Shown piece after piece: positions 5,553 through 5,754 of a stretch of DNA of 5,754 nt (position 1 is its first letter; each line of letters begins with the position of its first letter). Below the pieces are notes generated by a model, which did not search any database, was not told where the DNA came from, and saw nothing but the letters and a program-made list of their open reading frames with translations. The position numbers and the translations under genes are program-made. This stretch comes from an uncultured Alphaproteobacteria bacterium (GTDB lineage Bacteria; Pseudomonadota; Alphaproteobacteria; Rickettsiales; UBA1997), in NCBI GenBank assembly GCA_903959715.1, contig CAJBXX010000145.1, forward strand, positions 1 to 5,754. Direction: 5' to 3'.

Positions 5553-5754
5553 TGAAAAATTGTTGGATCCTTGGCGCTAGCTCTGGTATTGGCTTCGAGC
5601 TTGCTAAAAAACTTTGTAAAAATGGTTATAATGTTGTGGCATCGGCGCGCTCTTTAGAGAATTTAAATCTTTTAAAAATCGCAATTGAAGAAGAAAAAAA
5701 ATCTTCGCAAAATTTAGAAAATTACGGAGAAATTGCCGTTGAAATTGTTGATGT
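5552..5754 (+). CDS. Short-chain dehydrogenase/reductase (SDR), 3' end cut by window edge
   Basis: Sixty-seven codons are visible, from the ATG at 5552 to the window end, with no stop. The N-terminus MKNCWILGASSGIGFELAK carries the classical SDR dinucleotide motif GASSGIG (residues 8-14), and VVASAR (28-33) ends the second strand. Arg33 after that strand favours NADP(H) over NAD(H). The visible part closes with EIVDV (63-67), where the conserved Asp that contacts adenine is expected. The Ser/Tyr/Lys catalytic residues lie outside the window. The spacer between Arg33 and that Asp is a little longer and more charged than usual (IEEEKKSSQ at 48-56). The start is fixed by the motif position and by the TAATG junction with the DUF3833 gene. 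SDRs close similar clusters in other proteobacteria, so a redox step on the lipid or a breakdown product is likely, with the substrate unknown. Confidence 0.9.
   Translation, partial: MKNCWILGASSGIGFELAKKLCKNGYNVVASARSLENLNLLKIAIEEEKKSSQNLENYGEIAVEIVD

Larger units (their letters stand above)
2..5754 (+). other. Operon segment: membrane-lipid-modification gene cluster, open at both ends
   Basis: Seven genes run in one direction with junctions of -10, +3, -4, -8, -4 and -1 nt. No gap is large enough for a promoter or terminator, so all must be cotranscribed from a promoter left of the window. The gene families (COG2907 flavoprotein, DUF1365, Cfa-like, CHI-like, GPH transporter, DUF3833, SDR) co-occur in many proteobacteria, often near an ECF sigma factor and a ChrR-type anti-sigma factor and a photolyase-like gene. 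None of those regulators is present here. By analogy the operon would respond to singlet oxygen or membrane oxidation, which the sequence itself cannot show. Confidence 0.8.

Noticed and set aside
1..5754. CRISPR array, tRNA/rRNA, insertion sequence or phage genes
   Set aside because: No spaced direct repeats, no RNA gene signatures and no transposase or integrase motifs were seen; coding covers practically the whole window.

Overview
The window is a strongly AT-rich (about 30% GC by eye), tightly packed block of bacterial genes, all on the + strand. It reads as one continuous operon segment with no promoter or terminator inside it. The gene families point to a proteobacterium with a small or AT-drifted genome. 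An alphaproteobacterium is my best guess, but a gammaproteobacterium carrying the same cluster cannot be excluded. The standard code applies: Trp is TGG, and TGA ends two of the genes.

Layout, left to right: (1) the 3' 420 codons of an FAD-dependent amine-oxidase-like flavoprotein, whose start lies just outside the window; (2) a DUF1365 protein; (3) a cyclopropane-fatty-acid-synthase-like SAM methyltransferase; (4) a secreted chalcone-isomerase-like protein; (5) a 12-helix GPH/MelB-type transporter; (6) a DUF3833 probable lipoprotein; (7) the first 67 codons of a short-chain dehydrogenase/reductase that runs off the right edge. The six junctions are -10, +3, -4, -8, -4 and -1 nt, so only three bases (2032-2034) lie between genes. 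No stretch longer than 300 bases lacks a gene.

This gene set is a recurrent proteobacterial membrane-lipid-modification cluster. From memory, related genes in Rhodobacter sphaeroides belong to the RpoE-ChrR singlet-oxygen regulon, and some take part in making methylated and furan fatty acids on existing phospholipid chains (UfaM, UfaD, UfaO). The likely division of labour here is inferred. The methyltransferase adds a SAM-derived carbon to unsaturated acyl chains, and the flavoprotein, DUF1365 protein and SDR carry out redox steps. The transporter, the periplasmic CHI-fold protein and the lipoprotein may move, bind or place the modified lipid or a product in the envelope. The methyltransferase lacks two residues that line the E. 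coli Cfa bicarbonate site, which argues against plain cyclopropanation. No ECF sigma factor, ChrR or photolyase gene lies within the window.
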